Positions 53,523 to 62,108 of a stretch of 64,000 nucleotides of DNA are shown here, piece by piece. Source of the DNA: Alphaproteobacteria bacterium (lineage in GTDB: Bacteria > Pseudomonadota > Alphaproteobacteria > UBA8366 > Aestuariispiraceae); assembly GCA_033344895.1 (NCBI GenBank), contig JAWPMN010000001.1:4348001-4412000 (forward strand). Reading direction: 5' to 3'. Below the pieces are notes generated by a model. The model searched no databases. It was not told the DNA's origin and saw only the letters and a list, made by a program, of their open reading frames with translations. Within the stretch, counting starts at the first letter, position 1, and each line of letters opens with the position of its first letter. The position numbers and the translations under genes are program-made.

Positions 53523-54617
53523 CTATTCCACTTCGGCCCGTTTGTCGATCCGTACGGCGATATTGCCGCCTTTTCGCCCCATTGTGCCGGTGAACATCGG
53601 CATGCTGCCGCAGCGGATCTGAATCGGGGAATCCGGCGAGGCCTGCAGCGGCAGGAACATGCCCTCCTCCCATTCCAGAACCTCGCCGAGCGACATGCCA
53701 ACCTCGTCCAGAACGGCTTCGATGGGGACTTCCGTGAACCACAATTCCGTGGCCAGGTGGTTTTCCCAGATGGAGTCACGGCCGAATTTCTCGCCCATGA
53801 ACATCTGCAGCAGAAGTTCGCGAACCGGCTCCAGCGTCGCATAGGGCAGCAGCAGTTCAAGCCGTCCGCCGCGATCCTCCATGTCGATACGCAGTCGCGC
53901 CAGGATCGCCGCGTTTGCCGGCCGTGCAATCGTCGCAAAGCGTGGGTTGGTCTCCAACCGGTCGAAACGCATCGTCACGGAGGACAGTGGATCGAATGCC
54001 GCGGACAGATCCGCCAACACGACATTGATCATCCGCTCCACGAGATTGCGCTCGATCGTCGTATAGGGCCGCCCTTCGATCCGCATTGCCGCCGTACCGC
54101 GCCGCCCGCCCAGCAGAACGTCGACGATCGAGTAGATCAGCGAGGAATCGATGGTGATCAGCCCGTAATTGTCCCACTCCTCCGCCTTGAAGACGGTCAG
54201 CATCGCCGGCAACGGAATGGAGTTCAGATAGTCCCCGAAACGGATCGACGTGATGTTGTCCAGGCTGACTTCGACGTTGTCCGAGGTAAAGTTACGCAGG
54301 CTTGTGGACATCATCCTGACCAGACGGTCATAAACGATTTCCAGCATCGGCAGGCGTTCATAGGACACCATGCCCGAATCGATAATCGCTTCGATCCCGG
54401 ACTTGCTGCCGTCATCGTCGCCGCCTTCCTGGAAGCCGAGAAGACTGTCGATTTCGTCCTGGTTCAGGACGCGGGCTGCGCCGCCGCCTTCCTCTCCGCC
54501 TTCGGCCATGGCGGCCCATTCAGCGGCCAGATCATCCGCACCGGCATCGCCCTCACCGACGTCCTCGTCGGCCATGGCGGCCCATTCTTCTGCCATTGCG
54601 TCTTGATCGTCAGCCAT
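53523..54617 (-). CDS. fliM: Flagellar motor switch protein FliM
   Basis: This 364-residue C-ring switch protein has the middle CheC-like domain (FGDYLNSIPLPAMLTVF) and the C-terminal SpoA domain (about 285-360). The conserved LNQDEIDSLLGF appears only at about residues 51-62, because an acidic N-terminal extension precedes it. The extension repeats EWAAMA at 11-16 and 33-38. The extreme N-terminus of FliM normally docks CheY-P, so this extension may alter signalling. It lies in the fliL-fliM-DUF6468-motE operon. Confidence 0.93.
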   Translation of the reverse strand: MADDQDAMAEEWAAMADEDVGEGDAGADDLAAEWAAMAEGGEEGGGAARVLNQDEIDSLLGFQEGGDDDGSKSGIEAIIDSGMVSYERLPMLEIVYDRLVRMMSTSLRNFTSDNVEVSLDNITSIRFGDYLNSIPLPAMLTVFKAEEWDNYGLITIDSSLIYSIVDVLLGGRRGTAAMRIEGRPYTTIERNLVERMINVVLADLSAAFDPLSSVTMRFDRLETNPRFATIARPANAAILARLRIDMEDRGGRLELLLPYATLEPVRELLLQMFMGEKFGRDSIWENHLATELWFTEVPIEAVLDEVGMSLGEVLEWEEGMFLPLQASPDSPIQIRCGSMPMFTGTMGRKGGNIAVRIDKRAEVE

Positions 54618-54708
54618 ATCTTACGCCTCACCGCCTGTGTCCGGACGACCCGTCCGCGCCGTCTCCTTCGGCAAGCCAAGCAAATCCGGGGCCAAAAACA
54701 TATTGCCT

Positions 54709-55221
54709 TTATTGCACCAGCATCTTCACCAGCAGGAGGTCCTTGACCGGGGTCGGCGCCAGCACCTGGCTGACCCTGCGGTACAACTCCTCGCGCACTA
54801 GATAGGCGCCTTCACTGCCGTTCAACTCCTCCGGGCGCAGTTCGCGCAGGAAAACGTTGAATTCCGAGACCACTTTCGGCCGAAGCTGGTCCATGCGCTG
54901 TACGGCGGCAGGATCCTCCAGCTCCAATTGAACCTCGAGAACGAGAAAATTCTTCCGCGTTCCGGTGCCGCTGAGCGAAACGGTCATCTCCTCCATTTCA
55001 TAGAAGATGCCCGGGGGTTCGATGGTCGGTTCGGCGACTTCCTCTGTCTGCTCCTCTTCCGCTGCCGGGTCTCCCCCCAACAGCCCATCAAACAAACCCA
55101 GCGCAATCGCCGCACCGACGGCGGCACAGATCAGGATCACCGGCAACAGGATGAAAATCACCAGCTTCTTGCCGCTGACCTTCCGTTTTACCGGTGCGTC
55201 GTCTTCGTCTTCTTCGCTCAT
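54709..55221 (-). CDS. fliL: Flagellar basal body-associated protein FliL
   Basis: This 170-residue single-pass membrane protein surrounds the stator. A cytoplasmic Lys-rich head is followed by one membrane helix (about 18-42, LVIFILLPVILICAAVGAAIALG), an acidic linker and a stomatin-like periplasmic domain (FYEMEEMTVSLSGTGTRKNFLVLEVQLEL). It is the first gene of its operon and is divergent from flgF. Confidence 0.95.
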   Translation of the reverse strand: MSEEDEDDAPVKRKVSGKKLVIFILLPVILICAAVGAAIALGLFDGLLGGDPAAEEEQTEEVAEPTIEPPGIFYEMEEMTVSLSGTGTRKNFLVLEVQLELEDPAAVQRMDQLRPKVVSEFNVFLRELRPEELNGSEGAYLVREELYRRVSQVLAPTPVKDLLLVKMLVQ

Positions 55222-55401
55222 AAACCCCTATCCGCCAACGTGGTGCTTCGGCACATTTTACCGGGCCAGACCCTAACACAGAGTAACCGAAACGGAAAAA
55301 CCTAACGGCATCCGGGAAAAGCAGGGGCCGAAACCGCATTCGGGATATAACAAAGGTCGAGCCAGGAATACAACCCATTGATATTACGCCACTTTCAAAA
55401 C

Positions 55402-55417
55402 TGGCATGCCGATTGCT
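55402..55417 (+). promoter_or_regulatory. Sigma-54 promoter of the flgF operon
   Basis: TGGCATG-CCGA-TTGCT fits the RpoN consensus, with GG (55403-55404) and GC (55415-55416) exactly 10 nt apart. It lies 82 nt upstream of the flgF start. Confidence 0.8.
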
Positions 55418-55499
55418 TTTATGTCCGGCGAGAGAGAGCGGGCGTGTCTGTCGGGAAACGGACACCCCAGAAACGGAGAGAGCGAAAGGCGCGTGCGCC

Positions 55500-56231
55500 A
55501 TGGAAAACACCACCTATATCGGTTTGTCCCGACAGTTGGGACTGCGGCGTGCGATGGATGTCGTCGCCCACAACATCGCCAACGCCGACACGCCCGCGTT
55601 CAAGGCTGAACGCCTGGTCTTCCGCGAGTATCTGGCCAATCCGGAGAGCAAGGACGAGCTGTCCTTCGTGCAGGATGTCGGCATGGCCCGCGACCTGACC
55701 AACGGCCCGCTGGTCACGACCGGCAATGACTTTGATGTCGCGATCACCGAAGAGGCCGGTTACTTCGTCATCGATACGCCACTGGGCGAGCGCTTCACCC
55801 GTCATGGACGCTTCCAACTGGATGCCGACGGACAGCTGGTGACCGGCGCCGGTTATCCGGTGATGGGACAGAACGGCCCGATCACGATCAACGCCGACGA
55901 AGGTCGCATTTCGATCGCTTCCGACGGGACGATCTCGAACGACGCTGGGGTCCTGGGGCAGTTGCGGGTGGTTGACTTTGAAGACCCGCAACAGCTTCGC
56001 AAAGCCGCCAACGGCTTGTTTTCCGCCCCGCCCGACGTGGAGCCGGAGGACATCGACACCCCTTCCCTGGCGCAGGGAATGATCGAGGATTCCAACGTTC
56101 AACCGATCCTTGAACTGACTCGGATGATGCAGATCAACCGAACGCACGAGAGCGTGACGCGGTTCCTGAAGAACGAAGACGACCGCATCAAGGACATGAT
56201 CGACAAGCTGGGCCGTCAGGGCCAGGCGTAA
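55500..56231 (+). CDS. flgF: Flagellar basal-body rod protein FlgF
   Basis: This 243-residue proximal rod protein starts at the ATG at 55500 (MENTTYIGLSRQLGLRRAMDVVAHNIANADTPAFKAER), after a GAGAGAGCG-type site. The N- and C-terminal rod helices are conserved; the latter includes TRMMQINRTHESVTRFL. It precedes flgG by 41 nt. The open frame upstream to 55413 overlaps the sigma-54 promoter and is rejected. Confidence 0.94.
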   Translation: MENTTYIGLSRQLGLRRAMDVVAHNIANADTPAFKAERLVFREYLANPESKDELSFVQDVGMARDLTNGPLVTTGNDFDVAITEEAGYFVIDTPLGERFTRHGRFQLDADGQLVTGAGYPVMGQNGPITINADEGRISIASDGTISNDAGVLGQLRVVDFEDPQQLRKAANGLFSAPPDVEPEDIDTPSLAQGMIEDSNVQPILELTRMMQINRTHESVTRFLKNEDDRIKDMIDKLGRQGQA

Positions 56232-56272
56232 GCCGCCGAAACACGGACCGGCAAGGGTAAGGAGAGAAGGCA

Positions 56273-57058
56273 ATGCGATCTTTGAGCATCGGCGCGACGG
56301 GCATGCTGGCACAGCAGCTGAACGTCGAGGTCATCTCCCACAACATCGCGAACATGAACACCACGTCCTATCAGCGCCGTCGCGCCGAGTTTCAGGACCT
56401 GCTGTACCAGAACATGCGCCGTGTCGGATCCGACAGTTCCGATGCCAACACCACGGTGCCGGTCGGGGTGCAGGTCGGCCTCGGGGTCAAAACCGCTGCG
56501 GTCTACCGGATCACGGAACAGGGCAACCTGACCCTGACGGAGAACCCGCTGGATGTGGCGATCAACGGCGAGGGTTATTTCCGGATCCGGCTCCCGAATG
56601 GCGACACGGCCTTTACACGCGCCGGCTCCTTCCAGCTGGACGGAGATGGCGACATGGTTACGGTCGACGGCTTCGAGGTCCAGCCCGGACTGACCATCCC
56701 TGCCAACGCCATCGATATCTCGATCAACGCGTCGGGTCAGGTCGTCGTCTCGCTTGACGGACAGACGGCCCCCCAGACTGTTGGGCAGTTGGAACTGGCC
56801 CGTTTTCCGAACGACGCCGGCCTGCTGGCTGTCGGGGACAACCTGTTCCTGGAGACCCCCGCATCGGGCGCACCGACCACGGCTGCGCCGGGAACCGCCG
56901 GTTTCGGCACGATCCAGCAGGGCTTCCTTGAGACCTCCAACGTGAACGTCGTGGAGGAGATCACGAACCTGATCACCGCCCAGCGGGCCTATGAAATGAA
57001 CTCCAAGGTCATCGAGACCTCGGACCAGATGATGTCGACGCTGACCAACCTGCGTTAA
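56273..57058 (+). CDS. flgG: Flagellar distal rod protein FlgG
   Basis: This 261-residue distal rod protein begins MRSLSIGATGMLAQQLNVEVISHNIANMNTTSYQRRRAEFQDLLYQ, the FlgG signature with its specific insertion, and ends in the helical motif LITAQRAYEMNSKVIETSDQM. A strong GGAGAG site precedes the ATG. The flgF-flgG-flgA-flgH order is conserved in alphaproteobacteria. Confidence 0.96.
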   Translation: MRSLSIGATGMLAQQLNVEVISHNIANMNTTSYQRRRAEFQDLLYQNMRRVGSDSSDANTTVPVGVQVGLGVKTAAVYRITEQGNLTLTENPLDVAINGEGYFRIRLPNGDTAFTRAGSFQLDGDGDMVTVDGFEVQPGLTIPANAIDISINASGQVVVSLDGQTAPQTVGQLELARFPNDAGLLAVGDNLFLETPASGAPTTAAPGTAGFGTIQQGFLETSNVNVVEEITNLITAQRAYEMNSKVIETSDQMMSTLTNLR

Positions 57059-57089
57059 TCGCCGGAACACGAGCGCGAGGAGACTGAAG

Positions 57090-58112
57090 ATGAAGCCCGA
57101 AACGACACACAGCCTGAGCATCGTCTACGCCCTGCTGCTGGCCGGGTTGACACTTGCGCTCACCGTTCCCGCGATCACCGCCCATGCCGGCGACACGACC
57201 GGAACCGAGGAAACGAAGGCGCCGGTGGTCCTGAACCCGATCGTGGAGGTGGAAGGCGACCAGATCCTTCTGGGTCACATCTTCACGCCACTGGACCGAT
57301 ATGCGGATCGCGTCATCGCGCGGGCTCCCGCGCCGGGCGAAGAGCTGACCCTTCCGGCAGTCTGGCTCTGGAAGGTGGCAAAGACCTTCGGTGTCGACTG
57401 GCAGCCGTCCAGTACCGCCGATATCGTTCTGGTCTCCCGCCCCAGCTCCATCATCGGTCCGGACCAGATCGACGACCTTCTGAGGCAGTCCTACTTTTCG
57501 CGCACCGGCGAAGACGATCTGATCGAACTGGAAATGGATGGCGGCACTGTTCGCATCGATCTGCCGCGCACGGTCGCACCGACGGCGCGCATCGATCGCT
57601 TCGATCTGGACCCGCGCAGCGGTCGGTTCACCGCGACCGTGATCGCCCCTGCCGATGGCCGCCCGCTGGAACGCGTCAACATCGCCGGTCGCTTCCATCG
57701 CATGGTGGAAATGCCCGTCCCGGCACGACGTCTGGGCATCGGCAGCATCATCGAGGAAGCAGACATCACCATGATGCGGGTGCGCGAAGACGGTCTGGGC
57801 ACCAATCTGATCGTCGACCCGGACCGACTTGTCGGCCAGGCCGTCCGTCGCTCCCTTTCTGCCGGCAAGCCCGTGCGCATCGGCGACGTCAATGCCCCAC
57901 TCCTTGTCCAGAAGGGCCGCGTTATCGTCGTCTCCCTGCAAACGGAAAGCCTGGCGCTGACGGTCAATGCCCGCGCCATGGAATCCGGCGCGCTGGGTGA
58001 CATCATCCGGGTGCAGAACACCCAGAGCAACACCGTGATCGACGCCGTGGTGACCGGAGAGGGCCGCGCGTCCGTCAATCTGCCGCAGCCCCTGGCCGCG
58101 AATATCCAGTAA
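57090..58112 (+). CDS. flgA: Flagellar P-ring assembly chaperone FlgA
   Basis: This 340-residue periplasmic chaperone for FlgI has a signal peptide ending near AHAG (about residue 35). The C-terminal SAF domain (about 210-340) contains VPARRLGIGSIIEEADITMMRV and LVGQAVRRSLSAGKPVRIGDV. It is longer than the enterobacterial protein, as usual in alphaproteobacteria. It starts 31 nt after flgG with a GGAGAC site. Confidence 0.93.
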   Translation: MKPETTHSLSIVYALLLAGLTLALTVPAITAHAGDTTGTEETKAPVVLNPIVEVEGDQILLGHIFTPLDRYADRVIARAPAPGEELTLPAVWLWKVAKTFGVDWQPSSTADIVLVSRPSSIIGPDQIDDLLRQSYFSRTGEDDLIELEMDGGTVRIDLPRTVAPTARIDRFDLDPRSGRFTATVIAPADGRPLERVNIAGRFHRMVEMPVPARRLGIGSIIEEADITMMRVREDGLGTNLIVDPDRLVGQAVRRSLSAGKPVRIGDVNAPLLVQKGRVIVVSLQTESLALTVNARAMESGALGDIIRVQNTQSNTVIDAVVTGEGRASVNLPQPLAANIQ

Positions 58113-58156
58113 TGCGACCGGCAACGCCCAAGGCATCCACCCGAGGAGAGAAAACG

Positions 58157-58933
58157 ATGACCCACCCTTATCCATCCGGGAAGCGCATGCGCCGTCATAC
58201 CACCGTACTGGGCGCGATCCTGGCGACGAGCCTTCTGGCCGGCTGCAATTCGCTGGAGCGCCTGTCCCAGGTCGGCGAAGAGCCGCCGATCAATCCGATC
58301 ATCAATCCGACGCATCAACCGGGTTACAAGCCGGTCAGCATGCCGATGCCGAAACCCGTCACGGCTTCCTACGCGCCGAATTCCCTCTGGCGCCCGGGCA
58401 GTCGCGCCTTCCTGAAGGACCTGCGCGCCAACGATATCGGCGACATCGTCACCGTAACGATTGCGATCGACGAGGAAGCGCAGTTGACCAACACCACCAA
58501 CCGGTCCCGGGAAACGAACGAGAACGTCGATATCCCGGCGCTCCTCGGTTACGGGGCCGCACTCGACAGCATTCTTCCGGAAGCGGTGAACCCTGCCGAC
58601 ATCCTGGCTTTCGACAACCAGACGACCAACAACGGTACCGGCACGATTGCGCGTTCTGAGGCGATCACGCTGGAAGTCGCCGCGGTCGTCACCCAGGTTC
58701 TGCCGAACGGCAACCTTGTCATCCACGGCCGTCAGGAAACGCGCGTGAACTACGAGATCCGCGAACTCCAGATCGCCGGCGTTATCCGGCCACAGGATAT
58801 CACCGCCACGAATACGGTGAACTACAACGATATCGCCGAGGCCCGACTGGCTTATGGCGGTCGTGGCCATATCTCCGATTTCCAGCAGCCTCGCTGGGGA
58901 ACGCAGATCATCGACATCATCATGCCGTTCTAG
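58157..58933 (+). CDS. flgH: Flagellar L-ring lipoprotein FlgH
   Basis: This 258-residue outer-membrane lipoprotein forms the L-ring. The ATG at 58157 follows CGAGGAGAG. The lipobox LLAGC is at about residues 27-31. Family motifs include SLWRPGSRAFLKDLRANDIGDIVTV and the C-terminal NTVNYNDIAEARLAYGGRGHISDFQQPRWG. The upstream in-frame start at 58112 overlaps the flgA stop but has no ribosome binding site. Confidence 0.95.
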   Translation: MTHPYPSGKRMRRHTTVLGAILATSLLAGCNSLERLSQVGEEPPINPIINPTHQPGYKPVSMPMPKPVTASYAPNSLWRPGSRAFLKDLRANDIGDIVTVTIAIDEEAQLTNTTNRSRETNENVDIPALLGYGAALDSILPEAVNPADILAFDNQTTNNGTGTIARSEAITLEVAAVVTQVLPNGNLVIHGRQETRVNYEIRELQIAGVIRPQDITATNTVNYNDIAEARLAYGGRGHISDFQQPRWGTQIIDIIMPF

Positions 58934-59012
58934 GATCGGCTTGGAGCAATAGGTTTCGGATACGCCCGCGTACTCTCTCCTCTCCTCTCTCTCCCCACGC
59001 GGCGTTGTCCGA

Positions 59013-59038
59013 ACGGGGCCCGGCCACCCAGCCGGGCC
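59013..59038 (+). terminator. Terminator hairpin after flgH
   Basis: GGGGCCCGGC and GCCGGGCCCC form a 10-bp stem with a 6-nt loop, followed by a pyrimidine/T-rich run (59039-59049). It is a good intrinsic terminator for the flgF-flgG-flgA-flgH operon. Confidence 0.7.
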
Positions 59039-59077
59039 CCCTTCTCTTTAAGGACACGGTCAAGCGCAGCCCGAAAA

Positions 59078-59116
59078 CGATAGGCCCGGCACGTTCCCAA
59101 CGTGCCGGGCCTATCG
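59078..59116. terminator. Long perfect hairpin between flgH and dksA
   Basis: A perfect 18-bp inverted repeat (CGATAGGCCCGGCACGTT and its complement) with a 3-nt loop is flanked by AAAA on the left. Read on the minus strand it has the form of a dksA terminator; it lies 53 nt beyond the dksA stop. Confidence 0.75.
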
Positions 59117-59168
59117 CATCCCCTCTCAATGAACCGCCGACGCCGCTATCGTCAGCAGTTCCGCAAAC

Positions 59169-59639
59169 TCAGTCTTCGCGGTGAAGGCGTTCCATCCGCT
59201 CGTGGTTCTCCTGTGCCTCAAGGCTCAGGGTCGCGATCGGGCGCGCTTCCAGGCGGCGCAGCGAAATGGGCTCGCCGGTCTCTTCACAATAGCCGTACGA
59301 ATCGTCGCTGATCCGTTCCAGGGCCGCATCGATCTTGGCGATCAGCTTTCGTTCGCGGTCCCGGGTCCGCAGTTCGATCGCCCGGTCCGTCTCCATCGAC
59401 GCGCGGTCCGTAAGGTCCGGCTGCGCCAGGCTTTCCTCCTGCATGCTCTCCAGCGTTTCGGTCGACTCCCGAAGAAGTTCGGCCCGCCAGGTCAGCAATT
59501 TCTGTCGGAAATATTCTTTCTGCAGGGGATTCATGAACTCTTCGTCTTCGCGGGGCCGGTAATCCGGCGGCAACAGCGTAGACGCAAGAGGCGTCGAGGT
59601 GTTGGTAACAGTATCGTCCGAAGCCTCGCTGCTCGACAT
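59169..59639 (-). CDS. dksA: DksA-family RNA polymerase-binding regulator with degenerate zinc site
   Basis: This 156-residue protein acts with ppGpp in the secondary channel of RNA polymerase. The coiled coil (about 40-110) includes DRASMETDRAIELRTRDRERKLIAKIDAALERI with the acidic tip. The C-terminal finger keeps the fold motif (RRLEARPIATL), but its four metal positions are C118, T121, S139 and A142 instead of four Cys. Such cysteine-poor DksA proteins occur in alphaproteobacteria and may function without zinc. It is a single-gene transcript. Confidence 0.92.
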   Translation of the reverse strand: MSSSEASDDTVTNTSTPLASTLLPPDYRPREDEEFMNPLQKEYFRQKLLTWRAELLRESTETLESMQEESLAQPDLTDRASMETDRAIELRTRDRERKLIAKIDAALERISDDSYGYCEETGEPISLRRLEARPIATLSLEAQENHERMERLHRED

Positions 59640-59852
59640 ACCCTTCTCCCGAGTTGGTCGGCCCCCCTACATAGGAACGCGCGGCTTATATTGCGCAATG
59701 CCTAACAACACAACCCCTTTTCTTTCCTTCGATATTCCACTTGCGATTCCGCAACGCAACATCACGATACCGCGATGTTTTCCTGAAAGGCCCGGATTAT
59801 CGCGGCAGGAATGGCCATCGCGGCCCGCCCGCGGCGCAGCGACAGGACGGAA
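59640..59852. other. Intergenic region between dksA and fliX
   Basis: These 213 nt hold the dksA promoter (minus strand) and the fliX 3' flank. A palindromic ATTGCGCAAT occurs at 59689-59698. No gene is supported. Confidence 0.35.
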
Positions 59853-60308
59853 CTATGCCCCGTTACCGTGTTTCGCGAGTTCCACTTCAACTCTCAACTC
59901 GATGTCGTTGATCAGCGCCGCGAGCTGAGGATTAGCCGCCGAGTCGCCCCGGCGTGCCAGGGACTCACGGATCTGCAACAGCCTCTGGCGGGGAATGCTC
60001 CCCTGCAAAAGGGCGATCCGAATCTCGTCCAGACGCTCCAGCAGTTCCTCGCCGCGGTCAACGGCCGCCCGGTTACGCTTCTTTTCGTCCGGGTCGACGG
60101 TCGGGGTCTCTTCAATCCCCTGCAACGCCAGCAATGCCCCGACGGAACTCAACCCCGCGCCGCCGGACACGCCGGCCGCATCGTCAGCCTTACCGTCGCC
60201 GGAACCGCGCAATGCCTCTGAGAAGCCTGCACCTTTGGCACCGGACGACTTAGACGTTTTCTTTGAGGGACCGACCTTTCCGGACGATCCAGGGCCATCG
60301 ATTTTCAT
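59853..60308 (-). CDS. fliX: Flagellar trans-acting assembly regulator FliX
   Basis: This 151-residue protein starts at the ATG at 60308 (MKIDGPGSSGKVGPSKKTSK). It has a low-complexity Ser/Gly/Ala N-terminal half and a conserved helical C-terminal half (GEELLERLDEIRIALLQGSIPRQRLLQIRESLA). FliX is an alphaproteobacterial factor that couples early flagellar assembly to FlbD, the sigma-54 activator. It is divergent from the flgI operon, which has a sigma-54 promoter. The long frame upstream of 60308 extends into the intergenic promoter and is rejected. Confidence 0.88.
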   Translation of the reverse strand: MKIDGPGSSGKVGPSKKTSKSSGAKGAGFSEALRGSGDGKADDAAGVSGGAGLSSVGALLALQGIEETPTVDPDEKKRNRAAVDRGEELLERLDEIRIALLQGSIPRQRLLQIRESLARRGDSAANPQLAALINDIELRVEVELAKHGNGA

Positions 60309-60483
60309 GGCTTTACCATACCCGTTTTCGTCGGCGTACGAAACGCCTGCGGACGGATTGGCCGACGATTCCACGCCAGCAGCAAGTAGAACCGGACCCG
60401 GCAAGTCTTGCCTCAGCTCAATCAACGACATCCCCCGTCAGGAACAAGGCATTGTTTTATATTGAGTTTCTTTGACCCGCGTT

Positions 60484-60499
60484 TGGCACGACTTTCGCA
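60484..60499 (+). promoter_or_regulatory. Sigma-54 promoter of the flgI operon
   Basis: TGGCACG-ACTT-TCGCA has the -24 element perfect and GC of the -12 element exactly 10 nt after GG (GG 60485-60486, GC 60497-60498). One base of the TTGC element differs. It is 55 nt upstream of the flgI start. Confidence 0.72.
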
Positions 60500-60554
60500 T
60501 TCAAATGCGTGGGACAGGAAGATTCCGACCTTCCTGGAGAGAGAGACGAGAAAC

Positions 60555-61736
60555 ATGACCAAAGATTTTCGCATAAGATCGCAGGGCTATGGCGACGTTC
60601 GCACGCCGACATTCCGCGTTCTGCTGCGGTGGCTGGCCGCCCTGACCCTGATAGCGATCTGCTGGGCACTGGTTCCGACCGTCGCGTCGGCCCAGTCCCG
60701 GATCAAGGATATCGTCGACTTCGAAGGTGTTCGCGACAACATGCTGGTCGGCTACGGCCTGGTTGTCGGCCTGAACGGCACCGGGGATAGCCTAGGAAGC
60801 GCGGTGTTCACGCGTGAGAGCCTCGTCGGCATGTTGCAACGCATGGGCGTCAATGCCAGCGATGACGATCTGGATACCGACAATGTCGCTGCCGTGATGG
60901 TCACCGCGACCCTGCCGCCCTTCTCGCGCCAGGGTTCGCGAATGGACGTGACGGTTTCCGCTATGGGCGATTCCGACAGCCTGCTGGGCGGCACCCTGCT
61001 GGTGACCCCGCTGCTGGGCGCCGATGGCGAGATTTATGCCGTCGCGCAGGGAACGGTCGCCGTCGGCGGCTTTTCGGCCCAGGGGGCGGCGGAAACGGTC
61101 GTGAAGGGTGTTCCGACCAGTGGCCGCATCGCCAACGGCGCCATCATCGAACGCGAGATTCCCTTCGAATTGGCCGAGCTTCGCACCGTCAAGCTGAGCC
61201 TGCGCAACCCGGACTTCACCACGGCGCGCCGCATTTCGCGGGCCATCGACGCTTTCGTCGGTGAGCCGACCGCAAAGACACTGGATCCCGGCACCGTGCA
61301 ACTGATCATTCCACCGAGCTATGATGGTGAGTTGGTCGAATTGCTGACCGATGTCGAACAGTTGCGCGTCGAGCCCGACCAGATCGCCCGGGTGGTGATC
61401 GACGAGCAATCCGGCGTCATCGTCATGGGTGAGAATGTCGGGATCAGCACCGTTGCGGTCGCCCAGGGCAATCTGACCGTGCGCATAACCGAAACCCAGC
61501 AAGTGTCCCAGCCTACGCCGTTCTCGAACACCGGAACGACCGAGGTCGTCGACCGCACGAATATCGAGATCGACGAGGATGAAGACCGCCGATTGGGCAT
61601 CGTCGGGGGCACCGTCGAACTGCAGGACCTGGTCAATGGTCTGAACGCCCTGGGCGTCGGGCCGCGCGACATGATCACCATCCTTCAGGCGATCAAGGCG
61701 GCCGGTGCGCTGCAAGCCGAAATCGAGGTGCTGTAA
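60555..61736 (+). CDS. flgI: Flagellar P-ring protein FlgI
   Basis: This 393-residue periplasmic protein builds the P-ring in the peptidoglycan layer. The ATG at 60555 follows GGAGAGAGAGACGAG. The signal peptide ends near ASAQ (about residue 47), and the mature part begins SRIKDIVDFEGVRDNMLVGYGLVVGLNGTGD. The C-terminus has the conserved DLVNGLNALGVGPRDMITILQAIKAAGALQAEIEVL. The assembly chaperone FlgA is encoded at 57090. Confidence 0.96.
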   Translation: MTKDFRIRSQGYGDVRTPTFRVLLRWLAALTLIAICWALVPTVASAQSRIKDIVDFEGVRDNMLVGYGLVVGLNGTGDSLGSAVFTRESLVGMLQRMGVNASDDDLDTDNVAAVMVTATLPPFSRQGSRMDVTVSAMGDSDSLLGGTLLVTPLLGADGEIYAVAQGTVAVGGFSAQGAAETVVKGVPTSGRIANGAIIEREIPFELAELRTVKLSLRNPDFTTARRISRAIDAFVGEPTAKTLDPGTVQLIIPPSYDGELVELLTDVEQLRVEPDQIARVVIDEQSGVIVMGENVGISTVAVAQGNLTVRITETQQVSQPTPFSNTGTTEVVDRTNIEIDEDEDRRLGIVGGTVELQDLVNGLNALGVGPRDMITILQAIKAAGALQAEIEVL

Positions 61737-61739
61737 GCC

Positions 61740-62108
61740 ATGGATTACGCATCGGACATGATGATGGATACCGCCCGCAGCATGATGCTCTCGGGTGCGC
61801 CGAAGCTCTCCGGCAATCAGTTGCCGCAGGATATCCGGAAGGCCGCACAAGACTTCGAGGCCGTCTTTGCGACACAGATGCTGCAGCCGATGTTCGAGGA
61901 GTTGTCCACGGACGGGCTTTTCGGCGGTGGCCATGCGGAAGGCATCTTCCAATCCCTGATGGTTCAGGAATTCGGGTCGCTGATCGCGCGGCAGGGCAGC
62001 CTCGGCATCGCCGACACGGTTTCCGCAGAACTGCTTCGCATTCAGGAAGCTCAGTCCAATCCAATTGCAAAGAACCAGACCCCAGACACGCAGGAGTCCG
62101 GACTATGA
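61740..62108 (+). CDS. flgJ: FlgJ-like rod-binding protein, without muramidase domain
   Basis: This 122-residue protein corresponds to the N-terminal rod-capping domain of FlgJ (KAAQDFEAVFATQMLQPMFEEL, then GGGHAEGIFQSLMVQEFGSLIARQGSLGIADTV). The glucosaminidase domain of enterobacterial FlgJ is absent, as in many alphaproteobacteria, so a separate lytic enzyme must open the wall. It starts 3 nt after flgI and overlaps the next gene by 4 nt. Confidence 0.88.
   Translation: MDYASDMMMDTARSMMLSGAPKLSGNQLPQDIRKAAQDFEAVFATQMLQPMFEELSTDGLFGGGHAEGIFQSLMVQEFGSLIARQGSLGIADTVSAELLRIQEAQSNPIAKNQTPDTQESGL

Noticed and set aside
57491-58870. 459-codon minus-strand open frame opposite flgA-flgH
   Set aside because: FlgA and FlgH are clear on the plus strand, and the antisense frame has no recognisable features.
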